Shown: positions 6,943 to 7,675 of the stretch, piece by piece
Layout of the letters: the number at the start of each line of letters is the position of its first letter
How positions within the stretch are numbered: the stretch's first letter is position 1
From: Melioribacter roseus
GTDB lineage: Bacteria; Bacteroidota; Ignavibacteria; Ignavibacteriales; Melioribacteraceae
Direction: 5' to 3'
Length of the DNA: 7,675 nucleotides
NCBI GenBank assembly: GCA_020724325.1
Contig: DYHC01000091.1
Location: forward strand, 1-7,675
The notes under the pieces: generated by a model
What the model was told of the DNA's origin: nothing
Database searches by the model: none
Seen by the model: the letters and a program-made list of their open reading frames with translations, nothing else
Program-made: the position numbers and the translations under genes

Positions 6943-7675
6943 TTACTGAATGGCAATGTGAAGGTCAATTCCGGCTTCGTTGGTTACAGTAGGCGGAATT
7001 CTTGAAGCACCTTCGGGTTCAATACTTGTTCTTCTGTAGAAAATGGATAAAGTAACTTTCGCACTCATCACATACTTAATTCGCGGTTCTATAGTAGTAT
7101 TTGTTTTGCCTTCCTGTGGTTTACCTTCTTCCTTAAAGTTATCCATTTCATAAATTAAGCTTGAGGTTTTACCGCTGGTGTAGGAGAATGAAATTTCAAG
7201 ATCATTCTTTAGTGAAATACCGAATAGAGGTAATTCGAAACCGGATTTAGTATAAGTAGCAGAAATATTGATATCGCGATTAAATGACTCGGTTATATTT
7301 CTTGTTGAAGCACCCAGACTGAAAGCAGATTTAGAAGAGAATCTAATTGTGCTTGAAAGATTGCCTCCGAAAAGATTTTCGAATTGCATTGTCATTCCAA
7401 GCAACGGCTGGAATCCGTAATCTATTCTTTGCGATTGAACTTCCTGCAAACCATCGGGATTAATTTTCCATCCTTCGCTATAGTTGGATGTATATGTATG
7501 TTGCAACGTAACACGCTTGGCAAAACTTAAGAAAGAATATTTCTCTAACCCAGTCCAGTTTAGACTCCAATTGGGACGCGGAATATAATTAGCAATCTTG
7601 GAAATAACCGGAATTTTTGAAAGCAGAGAAAAAGTTTCAAACCCTTCAAGAAATGCATTAGCAAGATTTGCATTT
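6943..7675 (-). CDS. sprA: T9SS outer-membrane translocon SprA (Sov), C-terminal end, partial
   Basis: SprA is the giant outer-membrane beta-barrel (usually over 2,000 residues) that forms the protein-conducting pore of the type IX secretion system. The last 243 residues are visible. The frame is open to the window edge with no stop, so this is the end of a much longer gene and not a separate small gene beginning at the TTG near 7506. The family's C-terminal pattern is present: IPRPNWSLNWTGLEKY near the start of the visible part, then VTLQHTYTSNYSEGW, FQPLLGMTMQFEN, LPLFGISLKNDLEISF, and an end reading NEAGIDLHIAIQ. Alternating polar and hydrophobic strands fit barrel staves. The match is from memory of SprA sequences and was not searched. 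The gene ends in TAA 25 bases before porX, so the pore gene and the regulator gene are probably co-transcribed. Confidence 0.85.
   Translation of the reverse strand, partial: NANLANAFLEGFETFSLLSKIPVISKIANYIPRPNWSLNWTGLEKYSFLSFAKRVTLQHTYTSNYSEGWKINPDGLQEVQSQRIDYGFQPLLGMTMQFENLFGGNLSSTIRFSSKSAFSLGASTRNITESFNRDINISATYTKSGFELPLFGISLKNDLEISFSYTSGKTSSLIYEMDNFKEEGKPQEGKTNTTIEPRIKYVMSAKVTLSIFYRRTSIEPEGASRIPPTVTNEAGIDLHIAIQ

Noticed and set aside
6943..7506. Stand-alone 187-residue protein starting at a TTG near 7506
   Set aside because: The frame stays open to the window edge and the upstream residues (IPRPNWSLNW region) continue the SprA pattern, so this is the tail of a longer gene.

Overview
The window carries ten protein genes and reads as ordinary chromosome from an AT-rich member of the Bacteroidota/Ignavibacteriota/Chlorobiota group. 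Both ends are cut: the left edge truncates dnaK and the right edge truncates sprA. The presence of SprA and PorX, proteins of the type IX secretion system (T9SS), points to this group. Purine-rich Shine-Dalgarno (SD) sites before dnaK, hsp20 and birA are less typical of Bacteroidia, so I lean towards Ignavibacteria. That placement is an inference, not something the sequence proves. Five complete genes (birA, accD, tsaB, tsaE, porX) end in TGA, so TGA is a stop codon here.

Region 1 (1-766, minus strand) is a heat-shock unit. A small heat shock protein gene (hsp20, 126-560) lies 47 bases upstream of dnaK (start at 78). The junction holds two perfect inverted repeats that share bases. One surrounds the hsp20 stop codon, and the other would cover the dnaK ribosome binding site. 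Upstream of hsp20 are a good sigma-70-like promoter and, further out, an 8-9-8 dyad in the divergent spacer shared with birA.

Region 2 (767-2709, plus strand) is a two-gene unit: a monofunctional biotin-protein ligase (birA) and a NifS/IscS-type cysteine desulfurase. The desulfurase is full length except for one in-frame TGA inside a highly conserved motif.

Region 3 (2710-7675, minus strand) is a tightly packed run in the order sprA (C-terminal end), porX, tsaE, tsaB, a DUF1573 exported protein and accD. After sprA the genes overlap or abut (4-base overlap, 11-base overlap, 4-base overlap, 0-base gap), which suggests one transcript with translational coupling. SprA is the T9SS outer-membrane translocon pore and PorX is its response regulator. 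TsaE and TsaB belong to the tRNA t6A synthesis machinery. AccD is the carboxyltransferase beta subunit of acetyl-CoA carboxylase, whose biotin carrier is the expected substrate of the BirA encoded on the facing strand. The plus and minus units meet tail to tail at 2709/2710 with no spacer.

No tRNA, rRNA, CRISPR array, insertion sequence or phage feature was seen. No stretch over 300 bases lacks a gene; the longest gap is the 206-base divergent spacer at 561-766.
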